From Larix sibirica (Eukaryota; Streptophyta; Pinopsida; Pinales; Pinaceae): DNA of 20,026 bases. A program made the position numbers and the translations under genes. Each line of letters starts with the position of its first letter. Within the stretch, counting starts at the first letter, position 1. The stretch spans positions 1-20,026 of the forward strand of contig NWUY0300033907.1 in NCBI GenBank assembly GCA_004151065.3, read 5' to 3'. This document shows positions 18,660 through 20,026 of the stretch, piece by piece. Below the pieces are notes generated by a model. It ran no database searches. It saw only the letters and a program-made list of their open reading frames with translations, and was not told the DNA's origin.

Positions 18660-19375
18660 CAATGTTTCCTTGGAATTCTACTGTACATGAAAACCAATAA
18701 TGATTAACGGTTGGATGGACCTTTCATTAGATACCCTTTAATGTGAATAACATCCTTAAGAAATGGTCAAATGACCCTTGTTCATGCTCGATGTTGATGA
18801 GAACAATGTTATATAAATGACCAATCAACCACTGCTTAGGATCCCACTCGATTTAGAAACTATTCTTGAGGTAGGTTTGGTCATCCCTTCAACTAAATAC
18901 CCCATGATGTGAATACCTTCCATGAGGAAGGGTTGATTGACCTTTTCGATGCTTCACCTCCATGATAATACTATGTTGGAGAAAGTGTCATTGAACGAAT
19001 TTTGACGACTCTCTAGATGAGAATACTATACATAAGAAAGAATCATCTCACCATTCCTTGTTCATCTCCTTGATGAAAATACCATGCTAGAAGAAGGGTT
19101 TCTCAATCCTTCTGTAGATTCCCTAAGATGAGGTCTCAATGCTTGTGTAAGGTTTGTTTATCCTTCCTTGGGATTCTACTCTATGAAAAAAATATGCTTG
19201 AGGAAGTGTCAATCAACGCTTCCACTATATATCCCATGACATAAATACCATCCTTCAATAAGGGTCAAATGGCCCTTCTTTATCCTTCCCATTGAAGAGA
19301 ATAATATGTTGAAGGAGGGGTTGGTTATCCCTTCCTACGGATCCCCTCAAAAGTGAAATTATTGTAGATTTTGGT
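18660..19375 (+). repeat. Minisatellite, about 13 units of 55-56 bp with a hairpin motif
   Basis: The unit is close to GATGAGAATACCATGCTTGA, then GGAAGGGTTGATCAACCCTT, then CCTTGGATTCCCCT. The GAAT-type anchor recurs at 18689, 18745, 18801, 18856, 18911, 18966, 19021, 19077, 19132, 19187, 19243, 19299 and 19355, that is every 55 or 56 bases. Units are diverged, roughly 25-35 percent by eye. The consensus centre AGGAAGGGTT/AACCCTTCCT is an inverted repeat that could form a hairpin. The period is not a multiple of three, so it is not a coding repeat. Confidence 0.85.
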
Positions 19376-20026
19376 GTGATTTTCTATTAATTTTATACAA
19401 CATATAATTCTTCCATGGTGGCTTCACTACGACATTGAGCAACCTCAGAATGAGTGCCACTAAATTAGACTACTATGCATGAAGGAATTTCAATAATGTC
19501 AACATCATGATTTAGTTGCAATGATATAATGAACACTGCTATGGTTGTTGTATCGATTTTAGGAGTAAAGGTTTAGATAGTGTATATGTAAGGATTTATG
19601 AGCTCTATTTGGTATCCTAGGCTAACTTGAGTTATAAGAATTGGTATAAATTTGTATAAGACACAATTTGCAATTTCGATATCAGAATAATAGTGTTGTA
19701 CAACCTATGGATTTCAAGTCAATTCTTATAACATCCCATGGTGTTGAAAAAATCAATCGAAATGATCATCTCCATATATAAAAGATTTTTGGGAATAGCA
19801 TTAAAAACCATAACAAACAAAGATTTACGGGTAGAAATTATTATTGTGTAATAATAAATTTTATAAAGTTTTCATGGATTTGGGATTATGTTAATTTTTC
19901 ATACATTATTGTTTTTTTTCCAAGCATTTTGATGATTTAGATTGGTGTTTATGATTTTGTTATATATAACGATTGGATTTATTATGTCCTCATAGGGGAC
20001 TATATATGATTCAGTGGATGTTATTA
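19376..20026. other. AT-rich spacer, nothing recognised
   Basis: About 650 bases without a reading frame of note, LTR match, RNA gene or tandem repeat. Poly-T and TATATA stretches occur near 19911 and 19961. It may be ordinary intergenic or worn-out repeat sequence. Confidence 0.5.

Overview
The window looks like intergenic DNA from a large, repeat-rich plant nuclear genome, most likely a seed plant and plausibly a conifer. The conifer reading is inference from the style of the Ty3/Gypsy polyprotein, the age of the elements and the lack of host genes. There is no intact host gene, rRNA, tRNA or CRISPR array. Nearly everything recognisable is two old, decayed LTR retrotransposons plus two minisatellites. 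Three N positions (3928-3929 and 5927) mark assembly joins.

1-8141 holds a Ty1/Copia-type element. The window opens inside its 5' LTR (R/U5 part, 1-914). An initiator-Met-type primer binding site follows at 915, then a decayed gag/protease remnant (about 1149-2400), a short linker fragment (about 2425-2520) and a stretch with no recognisable coding (2520-3188). The integrase core, reverse transcriptase and RNase H were not found. A short polypurine tract (3189-3198) leads into a 3' LTR starting TGTTAG at 3199. That 3' LTR lies in three pieces: 3199-3927, 5928-6036 and 7337-8141. The first interruption (3928-5927) is bounded by N's and flanked by a 32-bp repeat of the LTR promoter, so it may be an assembly artefact. 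The second (6037-7336) sits in a CT microsatellite, has weak inverted ends and carries a 20-21 bp tandem repeat.

8142-8772 is a spacer without genes. 8773-18659 is a full-length but dead Ty3/Gypsy-type element: 5' LTR 8773-9423, tRNA-Asp-like primer binding site 9426-9443, a gag-pol frame from 9473 to 16626, a decayed extra ORF 16716-17963, and 3' LTR 17967-18659. The gag-pol order is Gag N-terminus, capsid-like Gag domain, four CCHC zinc knuckles, protease, a second Gag-like domain, reverse transcriptase, RNase H, integrase with a C-terminal GPF-type module. Protease, reverse transcriptase and RNase H have lost key residues; the integrase D,D-35-E triad survives.

18660-19375 is a regular array of about 13 copies of a 55-56 bp unit containing a hairpin-forming inverted repeat, starting right at the Gypsy LTR end. 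19376-20026 is AT-rich sequence with nothing recognisable.

The points most worth checking are the second Gag-like domain between protease and reverse transcriptase, the extra ORF between integrase and the 3' LTR, and the 55-56 bp hairpin minisatellite. None is proven new: related plant elements may share the first two.
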